This document shows, piece after piece, positions 1 to 7,576 of a stretch of DNA of 64,000 bases; position 1 is the stretch's first letter; the number at the start of each line of letters is the position of its first letter. A program made the translations under genes and the position numbers. The DNA is from CAWFFV01 sp963814985 (GTDB lineage Bacteria > Chloroflexota > Ktedonobacteria > Ktedonobacterales > Ktedonobacteraceae), in NCBI GenBank assembly GCA_963814985.1, contig CAWFFV010000013.1, forward strand, positions 372,001 to 436,000, read 5' to 3'. The notes below the pieces were generated by a model, which was not told the DNA's origin, ran no database searches, and saw only the letters and a list, made by a program, of their open reading frames with translations.

Positions 1-22
1 TTCAGGCCAGTACTTACTGTGC

Positions 23-110
23 GGCATCGTAAGATCGACAATACCCTAGAAAAAATCTGTGGAGGAGTTCATCTGGAACCGCCTACCACACGCCTCCATA
101 GATCGATGCA
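23..110. repeat. Remnant tail of a duplicated kinase-WD40/Uma2 gene pair
   Basis: Two blocks here match the junction at 2339-2399. Positions 23-38 repeat 2339-2354 exactly and contain the C-terminal Ala-Ser-stop of the WD40 gene. Positions 75-110 repeat 2364-2399 with a few changes and, read on the minus strand, encode the last residues of a Uma2 protein ending Gly-Val-Trp-stop. The left edge therefore carries the 3' ends of a second convergent kinase-WD40 and Uma2 pair. The rest of that Uma2 copy is absent rightwards, so it is a fragment. The kinase gene of that copy would lie to the left of the window. Confidence 0.7.
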
Positions 111-136
111 ATTTGCATATTTTTTCAATAGTTTTC

Positions 137-165
137 TTGACACCAGTTCTCTCCTGATGTAGAGT
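137..165 (+). promoter_or_regulatory. Possible promoter of the kinase-WD40 gene
   Basis: A perfect -35 hexamer TTGACA (137-142) is followed after 17 bp by TAGAGT (160-165). It lies about 170 bp before the kinase start. The -10 match is modest, so this is a tentative call. Confidence 0.35.
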
Positions 166-332
166 ACAAAACATGCGAACATTTGAATATCGACTTTATA
201 TGAAGAAGCAACAGTATTACCGACTCATGCAGTGATTGATTAAATCATGCACTTCTTTACAAGACCAACAATCACAGCAATATATTTGGATGAAGAGTCA
301 GGACAGGTGCGTACTGACGAAGGAGCGTGAAG

Positions 333-2348
333 ATGGCAGAGCGACCCGATCGTGTGGGGCAACAGCTTGGCAACTATCGTCTCATCCGCTTACTGGGCGA
401 AGGAGGTTTCGCCGAAGTTTATCTTGGTGAGCATATTCACCTGGGCACACAGGCAGCCATCAGGTGCTCCACACCCAGTTGACCAATGACGATGTCGAAA
501 GCTTCCGCACAGAGGCACATACGATAGCTCACTTGGTCCATCCCCATATCGTGCGTGTCCTCGAATTTGGCATAGAGAGCAAAACACCCTTTCTGGTGAT
601 GGACTACGCCGTGGGTGGGACGTTGCGAGAGCGACATCCAAAGGGAGCCATCCTTCCAGTTGCTACGATCGTCTCCTATGTCAAGCAGGTCGCTGATGCT
701 CTGCAATATGCCCATGATGAGAAACTGGTCCATCGTGATATCAAACCCGAAAATATGTTGCTGGACCGACATCCAACGTTCTGCTCAGTGATTTTGGCAT
801 AGCGTTGGTGGCGCAAAGTTCGCGCTATCAGAGCACACAGGATGTCATTGGTACGGTTACCTACATGTCGCCCGAACAGATCCAGGGCAAGCCCCGTCCA
901 GCGAGTGATCAGTACTCGTTAGGGATCGTCGTCTACGAATGGCTTTGTGGAGTCCGTCCTTTTCGTGGCTCATTCACCGAGTTATGTACCCAGCATATGT
1001 TTGCCCCTCCACCTCCGTTATGTGAGAAGGTACCAACGATCTCGCCCGCCTTGGAACAGGTGGTGATGACGGCCCTTGCTAAAGATCCCAAACAGCGGTT
1101 CGCCAGCGTGCAGGCATTTGCCACAGCTTTGCAGCAGGCGGCAAGTCAACCAGAACAAAGGCGACCACCTGTGCCTCCAAAAGAGAGACTCCACCACGTG
1201 AGGCACTGCCACCAACCGTTCTTGTCACGCCTCCGAGCCAATCCGTTAAACCAACGATTGAAGCACCACCTCCAGGCCCTTCATCTCAGGTGATCGCTCC
1301 GGTAGACCTCAAGGTGCAAGCCGCTCGACCAACAAATCGCCTTTCCCGGCAAGTAGTGATTGCAGGTTTGGCAGGACTTACCATCGTGGGTGGTGGTGTC
1401 ATCTGGTTTGCAACTTCGCATGGTTCAGCTTCACCACAAATCCAGAGCACGACTCCTCCTCCTTTAGGAACCACACTCTATACCTATCATGGGCATTCTG
1501 CCTATGTGAAGGCAGTGGCATGGTCACCAGATGGGATGCGCATCGCTTCAGCTTCTGGGGATAATACGGTGCAGGTGTGGGATGCGACTGATGGGAGCAA
1601 TGTCTTTACCTATCATGGACATTCCTATGCTGTGCGGACGGTGGCGTGGTCACCGGATGGCAGGCGTATTGCATCTAGCTCACAGGATCATACGGTGCAG
1701 GTTTGGAATGCGACTGATGGGAGCAACGTCTTCATCTATCGTGGGCATTCCACACTTGTGGAGGCAGCGGCGTGGTCGCCTGATGGCAAACGCATCGCCT
1801 CCGGAAGCGATGATGAGACGGTGCAGGTTTGGGATGCGACTGATGGGAGCAACGTCTTCACCTATCGTGGGCATTCCTTCTTTGTGGAGGCGGTGGCGTG
1901 GTCGCCTGATGGCAAACGCATCGCCTCTGGAAGCTATGATAACACTGTGCAGGTGTGGAATGGAGTTGATGGTGGTAACGCCTTCACCTATCATGGGCAT
2001 TCCGATGTTGTGGAGGCGGTGGCGTGGTCGCCCGATGGGAAGCGCATCGCCTCTGGAAGCGATGATGGCACAGCGCAGGTGTGGAATGCGACTGATGGGG
2101 GCAAAGCCTTTACCTATCATGGGCATTCCAGCGTTGTGTCTGCGGTGGCGTGGTCGCCGGATGGAAAGTGCATCGCCTCTGGGACTGCCGATAATACTGT
2201 GCAAGTGTGGGATGCGACTGATGAGGGCAAAGCCTTCACTTATCATGGACATTCCAGCGATGTGGATGCGGTAGCGTGGTCACCAGATGGGAAGCATATC
2301 GCCTCTGGTTATGGGGATGGGACAGTGCAGGTTTGGGTGGCATCGTAA
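333..2348 (+). pseudogene. Ser/Thr protein kinase with C-terminal seven-blade WD40 propeller, three frameshifts
   Basis: The inferred product is a membrane-anchored Hanks-type kinase with an extracytoplasmic WD40 sensor. ATG at 333 gives a Gly-rich loop (GEGGFAEVYLG). The catalytic loop HRDIKPEN, the DFG motif and SPEQ follow, then a Pro-rich linker, one membrane span near 1340-1400, and seven WD40 repeats from 1481 to the stop. The reading frame breaks three times: near 462 (AIK motif, one A missing), near 774 (just before DFG, one A missing) and near 1175 (one A missing in an A run). Each break is repaired by restoring one base, so the gene is either recently dead or mis-sequenced. It converges on a Uma2 gene whose stop lies 23 bp downstream. 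Confidence 0.85.
1481..2342 (+). repeat. Seven tandem 126-bp WD40-encoding repeats
   Basis: The unit encodes 42 residues of the pattern GHS-x(2)-V-x-AVAWSPDG ... VQVWDATDG. Seven copies follow one another in register and are very similar at DNA level, including third codon positions. Seven blades are enough to close one beta-propeller. High DNA identity between blades points to recent amplification or ongoing gene conversion. Confidence 0.9.
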
Positions 2349-2371
2349 GATCGAAGATGCTCTGGGACCGC

Positions 2372-2957
2372 CTACCACACACCTTCATAGATCGATGCGA
2401 GCGGAAACTCCAGATCAAGCTGATCAAGCTTTATGGTCTGATCTTCCTGAGAAACGCTCCTGTTTCCAGTTTGTGGCGCATCGGTATACTTCGACAGAGG
2501 GTTCATCCTGACTCGCTAAGATGTAGACCTCCAGCGTAGGGCAAGTCTGGTAACGCAGAAACTTTTCTGTGCGGTCGTATTGCTCAGTACTGGGTGAGAG
2601 GACTTCCACTACAAGGAGCGGAGACTGTATCTGGAAGGGCTTGAGCCGCTTATCCCTATCCCAGTCTGACCTATCACAGGTGAGTACCACATCAGGGACA
2701 ACGGGTGGCTTACCAGGAATAGCAACATATTGACCCTGATAGACACGGCAAGGGCCACGTTTGCCCAGTTGTTCACGGAGCAGTATATAGATATTTCCCA
2801 CTATATCGGCATGTTCAGGGCTTGAACCTGTCATGTCATACGCAATACCGTCAATAAGCTCATAGCGATATGGATTCTCTCCACTGGTTAAGCGCTCAAA
2901 AGCCTCCTCAGTCATGGGAATGCCCTGCAAATCGTTGTATTGTGGGTTAGCCGCCAT
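2372..2957 (-). CDS. Uma2 family endonuclease-like protein, frameshift near C-terminus
   Basis: Uma2 (DUF820) proteins have a PD-(D/E)XK-like fold; their biological role is largely unknown. The start MAANP and the blocks MTEEAFERL, YRYELIDG, VVPDVVL and EVLSPST match the second Uma2 gene at 6984-7571. The open frame runs from 2957 to 2424 and ends with a non-homologous tail. Removing one base near 2445 restores homology (QTIKLDQLDLEF) and runs to a stop at 2372-2374. It converges with the kinase-WD40 gene. Fragments of the same arrangement at the left edge suggest the pair was duplicated as a unit. Confidence 0.8.
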
Positions 2958-3007
2958 CGCTTTCTTTTCCCTTCTCTATTCACCTTAACATCAATTGGCA
3001 CTTTTTT

Positions 3008-3364
3008 TCAACTTGCTTTCCACTTGAGCCAGGCACGAACCGTAGCGAGACCCGATTGGTGAACAGGATTCTCAAGATATTCTGGTTGACACAGGTCAAG
3101 GAACTTTTGTGTATGCTCCATAAGCGTATAGAGCATGGTGATACATTCCTCGGAAATGAGAAATGCTACACAACGATGTTGCTCATAAATCAGAAGGCCA
3201 GTGTCACCGTAGTCAGCCAGCACAACCCACAGATCGTCATGTATTCCTATCAATGGCCTCGGTTCATTCAGTGCTACATAGCCCTGCGGCAGTACTGGCG
3301 GTTTTGGCATGGCTTGCATGGTATCAAGTGGTTGATTCTTTGTGTCTATGCCCTCACTATGCAT
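3008..3364 (-). CDS. Conserved-looking hypothetical protein
   Basis: I do not recognise this gene. It encodes about 118 residues with no membrane span or signal peptide. ATG at 3364 is preferred over ATG at 3370 because the GGAGG site sits 7 bases before the former and only one base before the latter. That ribosome site lies inside the last codons of the upstream gene at 3367-3597, so the two are translationally coupled. The protein mixes hydrophobic beta-like stretches (LWVVLADYGDTGLLIY) with a helical C-terminus. Confidence 0.55.
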   Translation of the reverse strand: MHSEGIDTKNQPLDTMQAMPKPPVLPQGYVALNEPRPLIGIHDDLWVVLADYGDTGLLIYEQHRCVAFLISEECITMLYTLMEHTQKFLDLCQPEYLENPVHQSGLATVRAWLKWKAS

Positions 3365-3366
3365 AC

Positions 3367-3597
3367 TCATTCCTCCACATGTTTATCCATGACGGTGTTG
3401 TAGATCGTGACAGATATTTCTGTTGCTTCCGGTTCACCAACAATGTCTATTAATTGTTGGTAATGCTGGTCTAAGACACCGAATTTTGCGCTAATGATTT
3501 CGTGGGAAGCTGTTGTAGAGAAGAGACGCAACATTCGTAATGATTCGCACTCAGCTTCAATCTGCTCACGTAACCTTGCTACCTCACTTGCCATCAT
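3367..3597 (-). CDS. Small helical hypothetical protein, first gene of a two-gene unit
   Basis: It encodes 76 residues, mostly predicted helix and rich in Glu, Leu and Arg. No family is recognised. Its stop codon overlaps the upstream-most possible ATG of the next minus-strand gene, and its last codons hold that gene's GGAGG site. The tight coupling supports both being real. A purine-rich stretch (GGAAAGGCGGGAG) precedes the start. Short paired genes of this kind are often partner proteins, but nothing in the sequence shows what they do. Confidence 0.5.
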   Translation of the reverse strand: MMASEVARLREQIEAECESLRMLRLFSTTASHEIISAKFGVLDQHYQQLIDIVGEPEATEISVTIYNTVMDKHVEE

Positions 3598-3825
3598 CTC
3601 CCGCCTTTCCGCTAGAGTTGATACTGTTCCTGGGTGCTCTGTTTGTTCTATTTTCTAAATTCCATATTACCGTATTCCCAAATTACCATTAATAAGCTAT
3701 AGTATAGTTGATGCGTCATGATTTGTCAATGCCAAATTTCCATATTTCCAAACTTTACTAACCCCTTTCCCTGAAGTACAATACTACCAAACTACCACAT
3801 CTAAACAGACAAAACGAGAATTAAA
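3598..3825. promoter_or_regulatory. AT-rich divergent intergenic region with repeated CCAAA-type boxes
   Basis: The 228-bp gap between the two-gene minus unit and the HTH-GNAT-like gene holds four related short boxes: TCCCAAATTACCAT (3676-3689), GCCAAATTTCCAT (3731-3743), TTTCCAAACTTTAC (3745-3758) and TACCAAACTACCACA (3785-3799). A similar box lies just after the HTH gene at about 4628-4645. The spacing and position fit operator sites for the adjacent DNA-binding protein, but this is inference. Confidence 0.4.
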
Positions 3826-4623
3826 ATGCAAGAAGAATACTATACAGCAAAAGAGGCTATGCAAGTTTTAGGTAAACCAACCACCACATTCTATAGAGAA
3901 GTTAAAGAAGGACGTATACCATATAAGGGCAAACGGCCCAATATGCGTTTCCCTAAAGAAGCTGTAAACGCGCTGGCAGAAATAGGAACCAACGAAGAAG
4001 ATAACATAAACCTCACTTTCACATTATCCACAATAGCCGATGCATGGACAAAACAAGAAATTACACGGCAACCATACGGGAACGAAGACGCCGTACCATT
4101 TAAAACTGTGCTGGCCTGGAGAAAAAGAAATGATGAGATATCCATGAATGTGAAAGAGGGTGAAAAACTGCTTGGATGGACAACATTTCTGCCACTGGAT
4201 GAGAAAGTTATAGCCGCATTAATAGAAGACAAGATTAGAGAGAAGGATATTCCGCTTCCAGCCATCAAAAAATGGACAGACAAGCAACTTTCTGTATATA
4301 TACCGGTGATAGAAGTAATACCATCAGGAAGTATACAAAGAGATAAAGCAGTAGCCTCTTATCTTATTAGAAAGACCATCAAATGGGCAATCTCTCTGAC
4401 AATCCAACATGAGATTAAAAACTGGTACGGAATTGGGGCAACATCAGAAGGACAGACTCTACTAGAAGCACTTGGTTTTAAACTAATCGCGGACTATAGC
4501 GAGGAAAGAAAAGGCTATATGCTAGAAACCAAATTGGAACCAGTAAAGCTTGTAAGCATGTTTCTCAGAAATATGATGGAACAAAAGGAAATTCCTGAAG
4601 AAGCATCGCACAAGGATATATGA
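3826..4623 (+). CDS. HTH (excisionase/MerR-like) protein with GNAT-like C-terminal domain
   Basis: Residues 1-50 read as a helix-turn-helix of the excisionase or MerR type (YTAKEAMQVLGKPTTTFYREVKEGRIPYKG), which bind DNA. Residues from about 110 onward resemble a GNAT acetyltransferase fold, ending with a GATSEGQTLLEALGF-type segment typical of the last GNAT strands. No signal or membrane segment is seen. The gene is clearly AT-rich compared with its neighbours and uses many AAA and ATA codons, suggesting acquisition. It lies directly upstream of HicAB, and CCAAA-type boxes flank it on both sides. The HTH assignment is fairly safe; the GNAT assignment rests on pattern recognition alone. Confidence 0.65.
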   Translation: MQEEYYTAKEAMQVLGKPTTTFYREVKEGRIPYKGKRPNMRFPKEAVNALAEIGTNEEDNINLTFTLSTIADAWTKQEITRQPYGNEDAVPFKTVLAWRKRNDEISMNVKEGEKLLGWTTFLPLDEKVIAALIEDKIREKDIPLPAIKKWTDKQLSVYIPVIEVIPSGSIQRDKAVASYLIRKTIKWAISLTIQHEIKNWYGIGATSEGQTLLEALGFKLIADYSEERKGYMLETKLEPVKLVSMFLRNMMEQKEIPEEASHKDI

Positions 4624-4678
4624 TACAAATTCCAAAATTTCCAATTTTTGTACTTCTACGTCAAGAAATACTCACAGA

Positions 4679-4729
4679 ATGGGAAAAGCAGTAGTAGATG
4701 AAAAGATACTGCGGGAGCAGAATGTTTGA
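4679..4729 (+). other. Very short ORF or gene fragment before hicA
   Basis: ATG at 4679 opens 16 codons (MGKAVVDEKILREQNV) to a TGA. The same frame stays open for another eight codons after that stop. It may be the start of a decayed small gene; nothing identifies it. Confidence 0.2.
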
Positions 4730-4757
4730 GGCAAAGAACTAGCAAGCATGATATAAT
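4726..4757 (+). promoter_or_regulatory. Extended -10 promoter for hicAB
   Basis: TGATATAAT (4749-4757) is an extended -10 box with a perfect TATAAT at 4752-4757, only 14 bp before the hicA ATG. A weak TTGAGG (4726-4731) lies upstream at a long 20-bp spacing. The leader would be very short. Confidence 0.5.
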
Positions 4758-4771
4758 CAAAGGTAGAAACA

Positions 4772-4978
4772 ATGCCACAGAAAATTAGACAACTGAAATC
4801 TGCACTAGCCAAAGCCGGATTTATTAGCCGATCAGCAAAAGGAAGTCACACATACTGGGAACATTCACAACATCCTGACCTCTACATCACGCTCTCTGGA
4901 CATGACGGAGATGATGCTGAAAGATATCAAGAGCGGGATGTTAAAAAACTTATGCAGGAGGCAAAGCGCAGAAAATAA
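4772..4978 (+). CDS. hicA: HicA-family toxin (mRNA interferase)
   Basis: It encodes 68 residues with the compact double-stranded-RNA-binding-like fold of HicA toxins, which cleave mRNA and arrest growth when free of antitoxin. The family's catalytic His is seen at residue 26 in GSHTYWEH, followed by the typical strand LYITLSGHDG and a basic C-terminal helix (RDVKKLMQEAKRRK). hicB follows after 17 bp in the same direction, the usual order. The start has an AAAGG site and a strong -10 just upstream. The AT-rich setting and the terminator after hicB make this a self-contained cassette. Confidence 0.88.
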   Translation: MPQKIRQLKSALAKAGFISRSAKGSHTYWEHSQHPDLYITLSGHDGDDAERYQERDVKKLMQEAKRRK

Positions 4979-4995
4979 ATCCACAACATTATTCA

Positions 4996-5181
4996 ATGCT
5001 CATCCAATGGGATGATGAAGACAACATTTACATTGTCAGCGTTCCAGAACTCAAAGTAAAGACACACGGAAAAACATACGAAGAGGCAATCAAAAACGCC
5101 TTAGAAGTCATCGAACTCTGGCTAGAAGTTGCCATCAAAGATGGAAGGCCCATACCACCACCACAAAAGTATGCAGCATAA
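4996..5181 (+). CDS. hicB: HicB-family antitoxin
   Basis: It encodes 61 residues with the partly degraded RNase H-like fold of HicB antitoxins: YIVSVPELKVKTHGKTYEEAIKNALEV matches the family's strand-strand-helix pattern. It should bind and neutralise HicA. There is no C-terminal HTH or Arc-type DNA-binding domain, so autoregulation by this protein alone is doubtful; the nearby HTH-GNAT-like protein could supply it (inference). No clear ribosome site is seen, suggesting coupling to hicA. It is followed by a strong intrinsic terminator. Confidence 0.85.
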   Translation: MLIQWDDEDNIYIVSVPELKVKTHGKTYEEAIKNALEVIELWLEVAIKDGRPIPPPQKYAA

Positions 5182-5195
5182 ACCGGAAAATACTT

Positions 5196-5236
5196 ACGCC
5201 TGGACAACGCTATTTGAGGGTGTCCAGGCGTTTTTT
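5196..5236 (+). terminator. Intrinsic terminator after hicAB
   Basis: A perfect 10-bp stem ACGCCTGGAC / GTCCAGGCGT (5196-5205, 5222-5231) is followed by a run of six T. It closes the toxin-antitoxin unit. Confidence 0.85.
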
Positions 5237-5420
5237 GTGCCTGTTCTCCAGAAAAGATCAGCATAATCGTCATGAAGTGTAAAGAAAAAGTGCATAAGTG
5301 GCGAATGTCAATGTCCGAAGTTGCAAGCCAGAGGGTATAATAAAGATTGCAGTTTGCTTCTCTCTTGGAATGATTTGCGGCTTATGCAGCAATATGGGGT
5401 GAGTAAGGAGAAAAATCTCA

Positions 5421-6926
5421 ATGGCGCGTTTTATCCTTAGTTTAGACCAGGGCACGACGAGTTCACGAGCTATTGTCTTCGATCATGATGGTGCAATTGT
5501 CAGTGTCGCACAACAAGAATTTCCCCAGATCTATCCATCACCGGGATTGGTTGAGCATGATCCAGAAGCCATCTGGTCAAGCCAGCTTGCCGTTGCTCAG
5601 GAGGCTCTGCAAAAGGCGGGAGCCTCGGCTTCTGATGTTGCGGCAATTGGCATTACCAATCAGCGTGAGACGACTATTGTCTGGGATAAAACGACTGGGA
5701 AACCTGTCTTCAATGCTATTGTCTGGCAGAGCCGCTTAACCGTTCCTATTTGTGATGCCTTGAAGGCAAAGGGATTTGACAAAGAGATTCGTGAGCGCAC
5801 TGGTCTGGTAACCGATGCCTATTTCTCTGGTACCAAGGTCAAATGGATTCTTGATAATGTTCCCGGTGCACGAGAAAAAGCTGAGCGTGGTGAACTGCTC
5901 TTCGGCAATGTGGACACATTTTTAATGTGGCGACTTTCTAAGGGTCGTGTCCATGTCACTGACTATTCCAATGCCTCGCGTACCCTCCTCTTTAACATCT
6001 ATACGGGCCTGTGGGATGAAACCATTCTGCAAGAGTTAGATATACCTCGCTCGATGTTGCCCACAGTGATGCCGTCGAGTGCGGTCTACGGAGAAACCGA
6101 CCCTGAGTTCTTTGGTGGATCTATCCCCATGGCTGGTGATGCGGGAGATCAACAAGCCGCTACTTTTGGACAGGCCTGTTTTGACGTTGGCATGGCAAAG
6201 AATACCTATGGCACTGGTTGCTTTATGCTTATGAATACTGGTGAGAAAGGCGTGTCGTCGCAAAATGGACTGCTCACCACTATCGGTTGGGGCATGGGAG
6301 ATCCGGCTCATCCACAATTGACCTATGCGTTAGAAGGAAGTATTTTTGTCACTGGTGCTGCCGTCCAGTGGCTACGTGACGGTCTGAAAGCTATTGAGAA
6401 AAGCGTTGATGTCGAGGCATTAGCTGCCAGCGTTTCTGATAACGGCGGCGTCTACCTTGTGCCGGCCTTTGTTGGTCTGGGTGCTCCTTACTGGGACCCC
6501 TATGCTCGTGGTACCATTGTCGGTCTCACACGCGGCTCTACGATAGGTCATATCGCACGTGCGACCCTTGAGTCTATGTGCTATCAAACCCGTGATGTGC
6601 TTGAGGCTATGACCGCTGATAGCGGCGTTCATCTTAAAGCGTTGCGCGTGGATGGAGGTGCCGTTGTCAATAATCTCCTTATGCAGTTCCAGGCAGATAT
6701 TCTCGGCGTACCGGTACAGCGACCAAAAATTGCCGAGACGACCGCATTAGGGGCAGCCTATCTCGCAGGTTTAGCTGTTGGTTTCTGGCAGAGTCCGCAA
6801 GAGGTTGCAGAATATTGGGCTGTAGATCGTACATTCGAGCCACACATGAGCGCAGATCAACGCGATAAACTCTATGCCAACTGGAAGCGTGCTGTTGAGC
6901 GTTCTCTGGGTTGGGAACAGGCATAG
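5421..6926 (+). CDS. glpK: Glycerol kinase
   Basis: It phosphorylates glycerol to sn-glycerol-3-phosphate with ATP in the cytoplasm. The 501-residue length is normal. The FGGY-kinase signature at the N-terminus (LSLDQGTTSSRAI), the glycerol-binding region (NQRETT...VWQSR), the nucleotide motif (NTYGTGCFMLMNTG) and the C-terminal DGG motif (ALRVDGGAVVNNLLMQ) are all present. The ATG at 5421 has an AAGGAG site. A TATAAT at 5336-5341 is a possible -10, but no good -35 accompanies it. A Uma2 gene and glpD follow in the same direction with short gaps, so they are probably co-transcribed. No glycerol facilitator gene is seen in the window. Confidence 0.97.
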   Translation: MARFILSLDQGTTSSRAIVFDHDGAIVSVAQQEFPQIYPSPGLVEHDPEAIWSSQLAVAQEALQKAGASASDVAAIGITNQRETTIVWDKTTGKPVFNAIVWQSRLTVPICDALKAKGFDKEIRERTGLVTDAYFSGTKVKWILDNVPGAREKAERGELLFGNVDTFLMWRLSKGRVHVTDYSNASRTLLFNIYTGLWDETILQELDIPRSMLPTVMPSSAVYGETDPEFFGGSIPMAGDAGDQQAATFGQACFDVGMAKNTYGTGCFMLMNTGEKGVSSQNGLLTTIGWGMGDPAHPQLTYALEGSIFVTGAAVQWLRDGLKAIEKSVDVEALAASVSDNGGVYLVPAFVGLGAPYWDPYARGTIVGLTRGSTIGHIARATLESMCYQTRDVLEAMTADSGVHLKALRVDGGAVVNNLLMQFQADILGVPVQRPKIAETTALGAAYLAGLAVGFWQSPQEVAEYWAVDRTFEPHMSADQRDKLYANWKRAVERSLGWEQA

Positions 6927-6983
6927 CAGTACAAACAATCTGTGTAGGAGATAGCATTATTTGGAGTGAAATGGAGGAAGCCA

Positions 6984-7571
6984 ATGGCTGCAAATCCGCG
7001 ACATGATGACGATATTTATCGTGTTTACATGACAGAAGAAGCTTTTGAGCGTTTAATTAGTGTTGAAAGTCCCTATCGCTATGAATTGATCGATGGTGTT
7101 ATTTATAATATGACCGGCTCTACTCCGGAGCATAGTGCCATTGCTTCTAATTTTGAGGCTTTGTTGCGCGCACAACTGGGCAATAGCGGACCATGCCGTA
7201 TCCATCATGACCAGTATGTAGCTATTCCTGGTAAGTCTCCTGTTGTGCCAGATGTGGTACTGACGTGTGATCAGGCAGATTGGGACCCGAACAAACGGCT
7301 CAAGCCTTTCAAGATACAATCTCCGCGTCTTGTCATTGAGGTGCTTTCTCCCAGCACCGCAGCGTATGACCGCATAGAGAAATTCGCCCGGTATATACTC
7401 TGTCCTACGCTTGAAGTCTACATCCTGGCCAGTCAAAATACACAACAGGTTGAAATTTACCGTCGTGCAACCGGCTGGCAACAGGAACTCTTTACGGCAG
7501 GTCAGACAATCAAGCTTGAGCATCCGGGCTTAGAGCTTTCAGTTGATGCAATCTATCAGGGTGTACTTTAG
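6984..7571 (+). CDS. Uma2 family endonuclease-like protein inside the glycerol operon
   Basis: This is an intact 195-residue member of the Uma2 (DUF820) family with the PD-(D/E)XK-like pattern YRYELIDGVIYNM...PDVVL...VIEVLSPST. ATG at 6984 is chosen over GTG at 6966 because it has GGAGG at the right distance and gives the same MAANP start as the copy at 2372-2957. Those two proteins are close paralogues over their whole length. It lies between glpK (57 bp gap) and glpD (5 bp gap), which is unusual. Nothing in the sequence links it to glycerol metabolism; insertion of a mobile-type gene into the operon is the simplest reading. Confidence 0.88.
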   Translation: MAANPRHDDDIYRVYMTEEAFERLISVESPYRYELIDGVIYNMTGSTPEHSAIASNFEALLRAQLGNSGPCRIHHDQYVAIPGKSPVVPDVVLTCDQADWDPNKRLKPFKIQSPRLVIEVLSPSTAAYDRIEKFARYILCPTLEVYILASQNTQQVEIYRRATGWQQELFTAGQTIKLEHPGLELSVDAIYQGVL

Positions 7572-7576
7572 ACAAT

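Noticed and set aside
1531..2274. Alternative long ORFs on both strands across the WD40 region (for example 1531-2274 plus, 1680-2252 minus)
   Set aside because: They are shadows produced by the repeated WD40 DNA, with repetitive Met/Arg-rich translations and no ribosome sites.
1481..2342. CRISPR-like regular repeats
   Set aside because: The 126-bp period encodes 42-residue WD40 blades in one frame; there are no short repeats with unique spacers.
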